From NCBI GenBank assembly GCA_035526665.1, contig DATLBY010000418.1, forward strand, positions 1-19,657: 19,657 nucleotides of DNA, read 5' to 3'. The position numbers were made by a program, and so were the translations under genes. Below, piece by piece: positions 8,828 to 16,341 of the stretch. Below the pieces are notes generated by a model, which had not been told where the DNA came from, did not search any database, and was given only the letters and a program-made list of their open reading frames with translations. Each line of letters starts with the position of its first letter. The first letter of the stretch is position 1. Source of the stretch: DATLBY01 sp035526665. GTDB lineage: Bacteria; Acidobacteriota; Terriglobia; Bryobacterales; Bryobacteraceae.

Positions 8828-9523
8828 ATGCGCGTGGCTTATGCACTACTTATTGTGACGTGTCTGCTGTTTTTTGGATGCAGTAAAAGCGACCCGGAGG
8901 CCACGGTGGCTGTGGTAGAGCAGAAAACGGCGGTCCAAGTTCCAACCAGGCCCGCCGATGCGCGGCCGATCATCGCTATATTCGGGGATAGCTTGTCGGA
9001 AGGCTTGGGCGCCGATCCCGGCAAGAGCTTCCCTGATTTCCTGCAGAAAGCCTTGGACACAGAAGGCTTGGCCTACCGCGTTGTGAATTTGGGAATCAGC
9101 GGCGATACGACTACCGGCGGGCTAGGGCGCATCAACTCGGCCATTGAGCTGAAACCTCGGATGGTGGTTCTCGAACTCGGCGGCAACGATGGTTTACGCG
9201 GCGTGCCGGTAGCCCAGACCAGCACCAATCTGGAACTGATGATTCAGGCCCTGCAAAAGTCCGAGGCTCAGGTCGTGCTGGCCGGAATGTCTCTGCCGCC
9301 CAATTACGGTCCGGATTACATCCGCTCCTTTGAGAAGATTTACAAGAATCTGGCAGTGCGCTACCACGTCACGTTGATTCCTTTTTTATTGAGCGATATT
9401 GCCAGGCAAATCGGGTCACGCCCCGGGTTGATCCAGCGAGATGGAATTCACCCCACTGCGGAGGGTAACGAGGTGGTCGCGCACACGGTGCTTACGGTAA
9501 TCCGTCCGCTTCTCAAGAATTAG
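8828..9523 (+). CDS. tesA: GDSL/SGNH-family lipoprotein esterase (TesA-like)
   Basis: Using the ATG at 8828 the product is 231 residues with a short positive start, a hydrophobic stretch and a lipobox-like LFFGC with Cys18, so it is probably a lipoprotein. A GTG at 8804 in the same frame would add eight residues and give a poorer signal sequence. All four SGNH blocks are present: GDSLSEG (Ser55 nucleophile), NLGISGDTT (Gly92), LELGGND (Asn120) and DGIHPTAEGN (Asp205, His208). These match TesA/arylesterase proteins, which hydrolyse acyl-CoA thioesters, lysophospholipids or aryl esters in the periplasm. It is divergent from the YbbA/YbbP-like exporter as in E. coli, which suggests shared work on lipid or lipoprotein turnover. 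The lipobox has Phe at -3 and -2, which is non-ideal. The stop overlaps the convergent gene by 11 bases. Confidence 0.88.
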   Translation: MRVAYALLIVTCLLFFGCSKSDPEATVAVVEQKTAVQVPTRPADARPIIAIFGDSLSEGLGADPGKSFPDFLQKALDTEGLAYRVVNLGISGDTTTGGLGRINSAIELKPRMVVLELGGNDGLRGVPVAQTSTNLELMIQALQKSEAQVVLAGMSLPPNYGPDYIRSFEKIYKNLAVRYHVTLIPFLLSDIARQIGSRPGLIQRDGIHPTAEGNEVVAHTVLTVIRPLLKN

Positions 9524-9890
9524 AGATCTTCTCTTCGGCAGCTTCCCGCAGCTTCTGGAACTCCTGCTTTAGCTCGTCGATCTCTTCGTCGGGAGCTGCT
9601 TCGAGGTCCACCAGTTTGTTGCGGGCCTGCGACACGGCGCGGATCAGCTCATCCAGTTTGAGGTGCATTGCCTTGGCGTCCCGATTCTGGGTGCTCTGAA
9701 TCATGAAGACCATCAGGAACGTAATGATGGTAGTGCCTGTATTGATGATGAGCTGCCAGGTGTCCGAGTAGTGGAACATGGGCCCGGTGCAGGCCCAGAC
9801 GAGAATGATGACCACGGCCAAGGCAAAGGCCCAAGGCGTTCCCACCTTATCGGCCATCCAGTTCGAAAACTTCCGGAATTGCTCTTTCAT
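9513..9890 (-). CDS. Low-affinity iron permease family small membrane protein
   Basis: The protein has 125 residues: a short amphipathic N-terminus (FRKFSNWMADKVGTPWAF), two membrane helices (about 18-36 and 44-64) with the linker FHYSDTWQLIINTGTTIITFLMVF, the conserved IQSTQNRDAKAMHLKLDELI block, and a charged helical tail (about 75-120) likely to form a coiled coil. This pattern matches the family annotated as low-affinity iron permease (PF04120-type). The iron role comes from a distant fungal relative; the bacterial proteins are essentially untested, so transport is only a hypothesis. The start is ATG at 9890. It is transcribed alone, convergent and overlapping with the esterase gene by 11 bases. 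Confidence 0.82.
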   Translation of the reverse strand: MKEQFRKFSNWMADKVGTPWAFALAVVIILVWACTGPMFHYSDTWQLIINTGTTIITFLMVFMIQSTQNRDAKAMHLKLDELIRAVSQARNKLVDLEAAPDEEIDELKQEFQKLREAAEEKISNS

Positions 9891-9936
9891 TCAGCTCCTC
9901 GAGTCCCAAGACACCAATCTTTAGACGCGGCGGGCG

Positions 9937-9950
9937 GTCACTATTGTGAC
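9937..9950. repeat. Short perfect inverted repeat GTCAC-N4-GTGAC
   Basis: A five-base perfect inverted repeat with a TATT loop lies right at the stop codon of the HAD gene and upstream of the iron-permease-family gene. It could be a small hairpin at the end of the minus-strand transcript or an operator half-site pair, but there is no T-run for an intrinsic terminator in either direction. Confidence 0.3.
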
Positions 9951-10636
9951 TAAAAATGTAGCTGCAGGTCAGAAAATCGTGTCAGGATTAGCAGTTTACC
10001 CGGACCGGTGAGCAGTTCGGTCTGCTCCAGATGCCAGGTGCGGTCATGCGGAATAAAGACGGCATTCAGGCCGCCCGCCAGAGCGGCATTGATATCCGAC
10101 TTGGGCGAGTTACCGATCATCCAGGAAGTTTGCGGATCGAAGCCGCGCTCGCGGGCCAGTTCGCGGTAGGCATCCGCATTCTTCTCTTTCACTACGGCTA
10201 TGTGGCCGAAATAGATTCCGAGCCCAGAGCGGTTGATCTTAAGCTGCTGCTCCTCCATGTGGCCCTTGGTATACAAGGTCAGATCGTGGCGGACGCTGAG
10301 ATACTCCAACGTCTCGGCCACGCCGTCGATCATCTCGACAGGCTGCTGCAGAATGCGCTCCGCAAAGGCCATTACGGTCTTTATGTCGCCGGCGGCAAGC
10401 TCCCGCTCGGACAGCCGCCGATAGCACTCGGCCATGTTCCTGCCGAAGTTTTCAGAGCCGTAGCCGTGGATGGTGTTGTTGACGATTTCAATCTCGTCCA
10501 GAGCCGCCCGAACCTCTTCGGGCGTCATGTAGGAATGATCGAGAAAGGATACAAATTCATCAAAAGCGCGCTCAAAATAGACGTTATTCTCCCACAGCGT
10601 ATCGTCGGCATCTATGACGAGATTTTGGCGGATCAC
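9950..10636 (-). CDS. HAD-superfamily hydrolase/phosphatase
   Basis: This 228-residue cytoplasmic protein has the haloacid dehalogenase fold signatures in order: motif I VIDADDTLW (nucleophile Asp9, acid Asp11, with an extra Asp12), a helical cap (about 20-100), motif II LYTKG (Thr123), a conserved Lys at about 150-152 (VVKEKN) and motif IV MIGNSPKSDINAA (D171). The cap-1 layout fits the COG1011-type phosphatases that act on small phosphorylated metabolites; the substrate is not deducible. The ATG overlaps the stop of the LON-domain gene by four bases, so the two are translationally coupled and likely co-expressed. Confidence 0.9.
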   Translation of the reverse strand: MIRQNLVIDADDTLWENNVYFERAFDEFVSFLDHSYMTPEEVRAALDEIEIVNNTIHGYGSENFGRNMAECYRRLSERELAAGDIKTVMAFAERILQQPVEMIDGVAETLEYLSVRHDLTLYTKGHMEEQQLKINRSGLGIYFGHIAVVKEKNADAYRELARERGFDPQTSWMIGNSPKSDINAALAGGLNAVFIPHDRTWHLEQTELLTGPGKLLILTRFSDLQLHF

Positions 10637-11265
10637 GCCCCGTCCGCCGGCCAGTTAGTGTGCCCGTTCTTGGGAGCTACCGCTCTCACTTCCGCAATCT
10701 TTTTTTGTTTGGCTACGTATCCGGGAATGAAATCGGTGATCTGTTTCAGCCGCTCGGCTTCCGAGCGTGTGACCAAGAGCAACTGCCGGAATCCGAGATC
10801 GGATACCAGTTGCGCCAGCTGAAAGCTGAGTTGCGGATCGCCGATCTCAGGCTCGCCCAACACTTGCGCCTGCTCGAAGTTCTTCAACTCCTCGAAGCGC
10901 TGAATCGCCTTGACACGCAGTTCGTGCGGCGCGGGAATGGAATCTTCGTCCTCGAAGAACTCGACTGAACCACGGAGGTAGTCTTTTTCGTCGTCCAGCG
11001 CGACGATCTCAAAGCGGCGGCGTCCCACCACTAGAATGTCCATGCGCCCGTCCGGGTACTCCTGAATCACGCGCTCGACTGTGGCACTGCAGCCTGTGGT
11101 CACGATCCCCTTGTCACCAGCCTGCACGATGCCGAACTCGGACTTATTCCGGATGGCGGCGCCGATCATCTCCTTGTAGCGATCCTCGAAAATGTGCAGG
11201 GGCAGAGGGGTTCTGGGAAACAGCACCAACTCCAGCGGGAATAGCGGCAACAGAGCCCCTTGCAT
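10633..11265 (-). CDS. LON peptidase substrate-binding-domain protein (no protease domain)
   Basis: The 210-residue product is the stand-alone form of the N-terminal LON domain. The opening LLPLFPLELVLFPRTPLPLHIFEDRY and the block FGIVQAGDKGIVTTGCSATVERV, followed by GRMDILVVGRRRFEI, are characteristic. There is no AAA+ or Ser-Lys protease part; length equals the usual stand-alone size. Its role is not established, and substrate recognition or peptide binding is inferred from the domain. The ATG at 11265 has no Shine-Dalgarno (GTAAC precedes it), and a CATAAT box ends about 5 bases before it, so the message could be leaderless. It heads a two-gene unit with the HAD gene and is divergent from the SDR gene, 43 bases away. 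Confidence 0.88.
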   Translation of the reverse strand: MQGALLPLFPLELVLFPRTPLPLHIFEDRYKEMIGAAIRNKSEFGIVQAGDKGIVTTGCSATVERVIQEYPDGRMDILVVGRRRFEIVALDDEKDYLRGSVEFFEDEDSIPAPHELRVKAIQRFEELKNFEQAQVLGEPEIGDPQLSFQLAQLVSDLGFRQLLLVTRSEAERLKQITDFIPGYVAKQKKIAEVRAVAPKNGHTNWPADGA

Positions 11266-11308
11266 GTTACTATTATGGCTTCTTACTGAGAGCTTCCGCT
11301 ATTCTCTG

Positions 11309-12094
11309 ATGCAAATCCGGGAAAAAATTGTGCTGATCACGGGCGCATCGGAAGGAATCGGCGCAGCCTGCGCCGCCGAATTCCGAAGCCGTGGCGCAAG
11401 GTTATCGCTGACGGCGCGCTCGGCCGATAAGCTGGCGCTTGCCGCCGCAGGCGAGGCTGTTCTGACCGCGGGTGACCTGAAAGCTCCTGCTGTCCGCCGC
11501 TCCGCGGTAGAGCGCACTCTCGCCGCATACGGACGAATAGACATTCTGATCAATAACGCGGGCGTCGGGTTGTACCAGCCGGCGCATGCCGCGCCGCTGG
11601 ACAGTGTTCGCGAGATGTTCGAATTGAATTTCTTCGCCGCACTGGACATGATCCAACTCGTAGTTCCCTCCATGACAAGCCAACGGAGCGGATGCATTGT
11701 CAACGTCGGTTCCATTGCCGGTAAAGTGACGCTGCCGTGGTTTACCGTCTACTCGGCTTCGAAATACGCGATTGGGGCGCTGACTGACGGGTTGCGCATG
11801 GAACTGGCCTCCTCGGGCATTCACGCCATGACCGTTTGTCCCGGGTATGTAAAAACCGGATTTCAAAAGCACGTGATCGCCGGCACGCCCCCCGATCTGG
11901 TTGGGCAAAATAAACGCTGGGCCATTACGCCGGAGAAATGCGCCTTCGATATTGCGCAGGGAGTCGAAAGGAATGCGCGCACGGTCGTCACGCCCTCGAT
12001 TGGATGGCTGCTGATTGCACTGGAGCGGATGTTTCCGTCCATGGTCGATCGCCGGCTGGAGAGCATCTACCACAAGCAGGCGGCCGGAGAATGA
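11309..12094 (+). CDS. Short-chain dehydrogenase/reductase (classical SDR)
   Basis: I start this at ATG 11309 (261 residues) because the Rossmann strand IVLITGASEGIG begins seven residues later; an upstream ATG at 11192 would add 39 low-quality residues that run into the oppositely oriented LON-domain gene. Cofactor and catalytic motifs are all visible: TGASEGIG (11-18), NNAG (82-85), Ser135 in VNVGSIAG, Tyr148 and Lys152 in YSASK, and CPGYVKTGF (188-). ARSADKL after the second strand favours NADP(H). It is a cytoplasmic oxidoreductase with unknown substrate; the C-terminal hydrophobic stretch (GWLLIALERMFPSMV) is typical of membrane-adjacent SDRs such as the DltE/YqjQ-like group. It overlaps aroK by four bases. 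Confidence 0.9.
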   Translation: MQIREKIVLITGASEGIGAACAAEFRSRGARLSLTARSADKLALAAAGEAVLTAGDLKAPAVRRSAVERTLAAYGRIDILINNAGVGLYQPAHAAPLDSVREMFELNFFAALDMIQLVVPSMTSQRSGCIVNVGSIAGKVTLPWFTVYSASKYAIGALTDGLRMELASSGIHAMTVCPGYVKTGFQKHVIAGTPPDLVGQNKRWAITPEKCAFDIAQGVERNARTVVTPSIGWLLIALERMFPSMVDRRLESIYHKQAAGE

Positions 12095-12621
12095 TTTTGG
12101 AGCTGAAACGTACTCCGGGGATCTACCTGGTGGGCTTTATGGGATCAGGCAAATCGACCGTGGGTAAAATGCTGGCTGAGAAAATCGGCTGGCGGTTTGT
12201 CGACACTGACGAGGATATCGAAGCCGAACAGAAGACCTCCATCAGCAGTCTTTTCTCGAAGCTCGGCGAGGAGCAATTCCGGCTGATCGAAACTGAAGCC
12301 ATTCAGAAGCGCGTGCGCAAGATTCAAGCGGGCAACCCGATGGTGGTCGCGTTGGGTGGCGGCGCCTTCACGCGCCCCGCGAATGTCGAGCTTTTGTCCA
12401 ACAATGGAATATCCATTTGGCTGGACGTGGCGTTTCCGGTAGTACGCAAACGAGTCGATCAGGGGACGCATCGCCCGCTGGCGAGGGATCCTAAGAAGTT
12501 TGAGGAGCTCTTCCAACAACGGCGCGAGTATTACGCTAAGGCGAACTACCGTATCGAAATACTCGAAGACAACTCACGAGCCGCCCTGGCCGCCATTCTG
12601 GAGCTACCGCTATTCGACTGA
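12091..12621 (+). CDS. aroK: Shikimate kinase
   Basis: The 176-residue enzyme phosphorylates shikimate at O3 using ATP, step five of the shikimate pathway to aromatic amino acids. The P-loop GFMGSGKST (15-23), shikimate-binding DTDED (D38/D40), FRLIE with Arg64, the LGGGAF motif (88-93), the lid Arg in HRPLA (128) and RREYY (144-148) are all present. I chose ATG 12091, which overlaps the SDR stop (ATGA), because the homology begins a few residues later; a longer frame from 11938 lies inside the SDR gene. It is isolated from other aro genes, coupled between an SDR and a glycerate kinase. Confidence 0.95.
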   Translation: MILELKRTPGIYLVGFMGSGKSTVGKMLAEKIGWRFVDTDEDIEAEQKTSISSLFSKLGEEQFRLIETEAIQKRVRKIQAGNPMVVALGGGAFTRPANVELLSNNGISIWLDVAFPVVRKRVDQGTHRPLARDPKKFEELFQQRREYYAKANYRIEILEDNSRAALAAILELPLFD

Positions 12622-13955
12622 GCGATGCAGCCTTACGCCGGCAGGCGCTGCGCATATTCCGTGCGGCGCTGGATGCCGCCGGGCCGGCCGCTGCGGTCCT
12701 CAGGCACGTCCGGGTACAAGACGATGTGCTGCTGGTGGGCAAGCGCAAGTATCCACTGAAGTCTTTCCGCAATGTATACGTCATCGGCGCGGGGAAAGCG
12801 GGCGCCGCCATGGCGCAGGCCGTGGAAAAACTCTTAGGGAAACGAATTACAGCCGGATACCTGAACGTGAAATACGGGCATACGGCCCGCTTGCGTCATA
12901 TCCGGCTGAACGAGTGCGGTCACCCGGTGCCCGACGACAACGGCGTGAAAGGCGCCCAGGAGATTGCCGGACTAGCCGCGAACGCTGGAGCCGGCGATCT
13001 GGTGATCTGCCTGGTATCGGGCGGCGCCTCCGCGCTGCTTCCCTTCCCCGCCGAGCCCATCACGCTGGCGGAAAAGCAGGAGACCACCCGGCTGCTGCTG
13101 CGCTCGGGCGCCAACATCGCCGAGATGAATGCCGTGCGGAAACACATCTCCGGCATTAAAGGCGGGCGGCTGGCTGCACTCGCTTCTCCCGCTACTCTCG
13201 TCTCGCTTCTGCTGTCCGATGTGATCGGCAACGATATCGCGGTCATCGGCTCCGGAATCACCGCGCCGGATCCCGCCACATTCGGCGACGCGCTAGGCGT
13301 TCTCACAAAATACGATCTGACCGGCAGCGTTCCTCCAGCCGTCCGGAGCCGCTTAACGGAAGGCGCGGCCGGCCGCATTCCCGAGACTCCAAAAGAGGGC
13401 CACCCGGCGTTTCAGAAGACACAAAATCTAATCGTGGGTAGCAACGATCTCGCCCTGGAAGCGGCCTCCGGCGCGGCCCGGAAGATGGGATTCCGTACCA
13501 TGATTCTCTCCAGTCTGATAGAAGGAGAGACGCGCGAGGTGGCGAAGGTCCATGCCGCCATTGCCAAGGAGATTCTCCGCGCCGGCCGGCCCCTGCGTGC
13601 ACCCGCCTGCGTCATTTCCGGCGGCGAAACCACGGTCACCATCCGGGGCGAGGGACTGGGCGGCCGGAATCAGGAATTTGCGCTGGCGGCCGCCCTCGAA
13701 ATCCAAGGGCTGAAAGGGGTCGCAATTTTAAGCGGCGGCACTGACGGCAGTGACGGTCCCACCGATGCGGCAGGAGCAGTCGTCGACGGTTCCTCGGTAC
13801 AGGACGGCAGCAAGCAAGGACTGGATGCCCGGGCTTTTTTGCAAAATAACGACTCGTATCACTACCTGGATCCCATTGGCCGGCTCATCCGGACCGGTCC
13901 GACCAATACGAACGTAATGGATGTCCGCCTCGTGCTGGTTAATTCCGCTCCATAG
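12618..13955 (+). CDS. Glycerate 2-kinase, MOFRL/TtuD type, with non-standard start codon
   Basis: This enzyme (also called TtuD or GckA) makes 2-phosphoglycerate from D-glycerate and ATP. The N-terminal glycerate kinase domain carries YVIGAGKAGAAMAQAVE, LVSGGASALL and the MNAVRKHISGIKGGRLA block; the C-terminal MOFRL domain has CVISGGETTV, GLGGRNQEFALAAAL and LSGGTDGSDGPTDAAGA. No ATG, GTG or TTG exists in frame from the stop TAA at 12537-12539 until GTG 12726, yet the 35 codons before 12726 (LRRQALRIFRAALDAAGP and onward) match the normal N-terminus of the family. The likely start is CTG 12618, which overlaps the aroK stop as CTGA, giving 445 residues, normal for the family; ATT 12612 with GGAG eight bases upstream is the alternative. 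Translation is probably coupled to aroK. Its 3' end overlaps the convergent DUF4097 gene by 17 bases. Confidence 0.85.
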   Translation: MSDAALRRQALRIFRAALDAAGPAAAVLRHVRVQDDVLLVGKRKYPLKSFRNVYVIGAGKAGAAMAQAVEKLLGKRITAGYLNVKYGHTARLRHIRLNECGHPVPDDNGVKGAQEIAGLAANAGAGDLVICLVSGGASALLPFPAEPITLAEKQETTRLLLRSGANIAEMNAVRKHISGIKGGRLAALASPATLVSLLLSDVIGNDIAVIGSGITAPDPATFGDALGVLTKYDLTGSVPPAVRSRLTEGAAGRIPETPKEGHPAFQKTQNLIVGSNDLALEAASGAARKMGFRTMILSSLIEGETREVAKVHAAIAKEILRAGRPLRAPACVISGGETTVTIRGEGLGGRNQEFALAAALEIQGLKGVAILSGGTDGSDGPTDAAGAVVDGSSVQDGSKQGLDARAFLQNNDSYHYLDPIGRLIRTGPTNTNVMDVRLVLVNSAP

Positions 13956-15384
13956 GCAGCCGCGGCGGCGCCGGAATACGCGGAATGGATGGGCCGTGGC
14001 TCTTTGGTTCCAGCGTCATTTGATCCGGCGATGATTTGCGCACGATCACAGTCCCGCGCTCCGTCATGAACACCAGCGCCGGACCGTCGCCCGTGCTGCC
14101 TTTCAGCGTCGCTCCCCGGCCCTCCGTAGTGGAGCGAAGGACATCGCCGAATTCATTCTGAATCTCGCCGCGAGAGACCGAGGCGCGCAGATCGAATTTG
14201 GCCGCTGCGGGAACCGCCACGTCGATGTCTCCCGACCGCGTATGAACGTCCATCTTCGATAGCGGCACTTTGGAGGAGCGCAGCGCTATATCTCCACGTT
14301 CGACGCGCAAATCAAGCGACTGGGTGAATTCGCTTATCTGAATGTCTTTGGAATTCGCGCTGATCTGTACCGGCCCCACCACGTTTGTGGCATTGAAGTA
14401 GCCACGCGCCATGCGAATCTGCCCGGGACATTTCTCTACCCGGATATCGGATTGCAGGCCTTCGAAGCGGAGCGGCTTCGCCAGATTCCGGAGTTGCACT
14501 TCCCCGAAGTAGGTGCCGTTTACGGTCACCTGTCCTTCGATGTTCTCCAGCTCGATGTTATTACCCCGGCCCTTCAGGTCGACCGGTCCTTTCACATTTA
14601 CAGCACGGATGATATCGCTGCGGCGCAAGTCGAGGCGAACGCTGCCGCCGATATCCTGCAGCCGCACGCCCGCGTTATCGCTGTTCACGTCCACATTCCC
14701 GCCGATTCCATTGATATCGAAGTCCCCGAAGCGTCCTCGCGCCTCCACGCTGGCCCCTTTCGGCACGGTGATGTCGAGATCGGCGCTCATTTGGCGGTCG
14801 TCGGCGGACATGCGCTCCTGATTGGTCCGGATGAGCAGGACTTCGCCCTGGTTCACCAGCTCCAGCTTCGTCACGGTGTTCATATGGTCGGCGTCCGATC
14901 GCTGAAAGGATCGGATGGTCTTGCGGCCGGACACTTTCACTTCATCCCCATCGCCTGCCACGACCCGGGCGTTGCCGCGGAAATTTTCAATGACGATTTT
15001 GGGAGATTTCCCCGTAGCCGCCTTCTGTTCGTCAATCGTATAATCGTAGGCCTCGCCCAGCTCGCGCAGTATCTTCGAGCGGATGTCCATGCGGCCCAGC
15101 ACGCCGTGATGAAACACGAAGAACGCGCCGGATCCCGCCATGCACAGGAAAACAATCAGGACCCACTCGCCCCCGCCGATCCCGCGGGCGGGAAGAGGCT
15201 TATTGGTTGCCGCTAAAAACAGGATCTCGGCCAGCCGCAGGACGCCCCACAGGATCAATAGGAACGGCCAGTAGCGCGCGATCATGTGGACCAGGGAAAG
15301 ATCGGGACGCAGGTTATTGATCAGGAACACCCCTCCGATCACGATCAGCACCAGGGGTCCTACAACCGATCGATAGGGTCTCAT
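13939..15384 (-). CDS. Membrane protein with LiaF-like/DUF5668 helices and DUF4097-type beta-repeat domain
   Basis: The 481-residue protein starts with three hydrophobic helices (about 7-23, 39-58, 74-91), the first two forming the IGGVFLINN...YWPFLLILWG pattern of DUF5668/LiaI-LiaF proteins. After FHHGVLGRMDIR the rest (about 120-450) is a long beta-rich region in which short strands repeat roughly every 20 residues (VKGPVDLKGRGNNIELENIEG, SGDIDVAVP and similar). This is the DUF4097 putative adhesin/polymer-like fold. The C-terminus is proline-rich. It is the last gene of the sigma operon, with its ATG overlapping the DUF5668 gene by four bases. By analogy with LiaF and phage-shock proteins I infer a sensing or scaffolding role at the membrane; this is not proven. 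Confidence 0.82.
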   Translation of the reverse strand: MRPYRSVVGPLVLIVIGGVFLINNLRPDLSLVHMIARYWPFLLILWGVLRLAEILFLAATNKPLPARGIGGGEWVLIVFLCMAGSGAFFVFHHGVLGRMDIRSKILRELGEAYDYTIDEQKAATGKSPKIVIENFRGNARVVAGDGDEVKVSGRKTIRSFQRSDADHMNTVTKLELVNQGEVLLIRTNQERMSADDRQMSADLDITVPKGASVEARGRFGDFDINGIGGNVDVNSDNAGVRLQDIGGSVRLDLRRSDIIRAVNVKGPVDLKGRGNNIELENIEGQVTVNGTYFGEVQLRNLAKPLRFEGLQSDIRVEKCPGQIRMARGYFNATNVVGPVQISANSKDIQISEFTQSLDLRVERGDIALRSSKVPLSKMDVHTRSGDIDVAVPAAAKFDLRASVSRGEIQNEFGDVLRSTTEGRGATLKGSTGDGPALVFMTERGTVIVRKSSPDQMTLEPKSHGPSIPRIPAPPRLPMERN

Positions 15385-15638
15385 TGGGGATTTCCTCCTG
15401 CATACGGCGGAGCCTGGGGATAAGTTGGGGATGTGGGTGGCGGCGCGTAGGGCATAACCGGATGCTCGGCGCCGAAGACTCGCTCCAGCAGCTTCAGAAT
15501 GCCGATCAGAATAATGATGACGGGCCAGGACCGCTCGAAGGGAACGGACGCGACGTGATCGAGGGCGAACAGCACGCCGATTGCGATCAGCACGATAGGA
15601 CCTCGGATCGCGCGTGCGATGCCGCCGCTACTGTTCAC
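15381..15638 (-). CDS. Small DUF5668-type two-helix membrane protein
   Basis: The 85-residue protein has two hydrophobic helices (about 13-28 and 36-52) with IRGPIVLIAIGVLFALDH and RSWPVIIILIGILKLLER, the same paired pattern found in the neighbouring genes on both sides, then a proline- and tyrosine-rich tail (PPPTSPTYPQAPPYAGG). It starts with GTG at 15638, backed by GAGGTGA a few bases upstream, and overlaps the preceding gene by 11 bases and the next by four. It looks like a minimal copy of the membrane module shared across the operon, probably forming a complex with its neighbours. Confidence 0.8.
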   Translation of the reverse strand: MNSSGGIARAIRGPIVLIAIGVLFALDHVASVPFERSWPVIIILIGILKLLERVFGAEHPVMPYAPPPTSPTYPQAPPYAGGNPQ

Positions 15639-16341
15639 GGCTCACCTCAGTGTGCGTTGCCGATGGCGCCTCATTGTTGCCCGCAAATCGCGCGTAAAGC
15701 ATGTAAATCCCCAGCACGATCAGGAAGACCGGCCAGTAGCGAAGAACCTGGTACAGCCTGACGATATCCAGATTCACTAGAAGAAACACCACTCCCAGCA
15801 CGATCAGCAGGATAGGAACTACCGGAAACCGGCTCGTATCATGCTTCAAAGGCACGATACTTGAGAATTCGTCCACTGCCTCGCCTCTCTGCCGCTTGCT
15901 CGCCGTATGGTACGCCTCGAAGGCCATATAGAAAAACCATAGGGCGATCAGCAGACCAAAGAGCGGCGTCAGGTCCCCGGCTGCTGACGAACTCACGATA
16001 CTGATCAACAGTCCGAGGATGATGACATGCACCAGGCCTTTTGCGTACTGCCCGTTGTAGATGGCTCCGACGCCCGGAATCAGACCCAGGATGAATGCAA
16101 GTCCGGGTGAAGCGCTGGCTCGTTCGGCCGTGTAGGGCGTCGTGTAAGGAGAATATTGCTGAGTCCCGGGAACGGCCGCGGGATCGAAGCGAGGCGGGGG
16201 AGGCGGCCCCGTTTGAGGCAGGTGCTCCTCACAAAAAACCGTGCCTAGCGCCGTCCGCTCGCACGCCTGACACAAAGGCTTTCCACACGAGCGGCAAAAG
16301 GCTACCGCGGGTACCTCTGGATGATTGGCGCAACTATTCAT
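15628..16341 (-). CDS. B-box zinc-finger multi-pass membrane protein with DUF5668 module
   Basis: The N-terminal about 42 residues hold a B-box-like zinc site: C4, H7, C16, C19, C24, C27, C37 and H40, in the order CxxH-C-x2-C-x4-C-x2-C-x9-C-x2-H. A proline-rich linker follows, then a TM2-like hydrophobic pair (GLAFILGLIPGVGAIYNGQYAKG), two more helices, and a C-terminal pair (VPILLIVLGVVFLLVN, YWPVFLIVLGIYML) that repeats the DUF5668 pattern. The 237-residue protein is thus a zinc-finger plus membrane-domain fusion. The cytoplasmic finger may bind a partner, perhaps the anti-sigma or sigma factor, but this is inference. Its ATG overlaps the anti-sigma stop by four bases. Confidence 0.83.
   Translation of the reverse strand: MNSCANHPEVPAVAFCRSCGKPLCQACERTALGTVFCEEHLPQTGPPPPPRFDPAAVPGTQQYSPYTTPYTAERASASPGLAFILGLIPGVGAIYNGQYAKGLVHVIILGLLISIVSSSAAGDLTPLFGLLIALWFFYMAFEAYHTASKRQRGEAVDEFSSIVPLKHDTSRFPVVPILLIVLGVVFLLVNLDIVRLYQVLRYWPVFLIVLGIYMLYARFAGNNEAPSATHTEVSREQ

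Noticed and set aside
11192..11308. An upstream ATG extension of the SDR gene by 39 residues
   Set aside because: The extra residues overlap the start of the divergent LON-domain gene and precede the Rossmann fold with no family resemblance.
12500..13159. A 219-codon frame starting inside aroK as the real start region of the glycerate kinase via frameshift
   Set aside because: It is in a different frame, Arg-rich and without motifs; the family N-terminus reads continuously in the frame that begins at 12618.
14452..15216. A 254-codon plus-strand frame
   Set aside because: It is antisense to the DUF4097 protein, which has an operon context and recognisable repeats; the shadow frame shows no domain or ribosome site.
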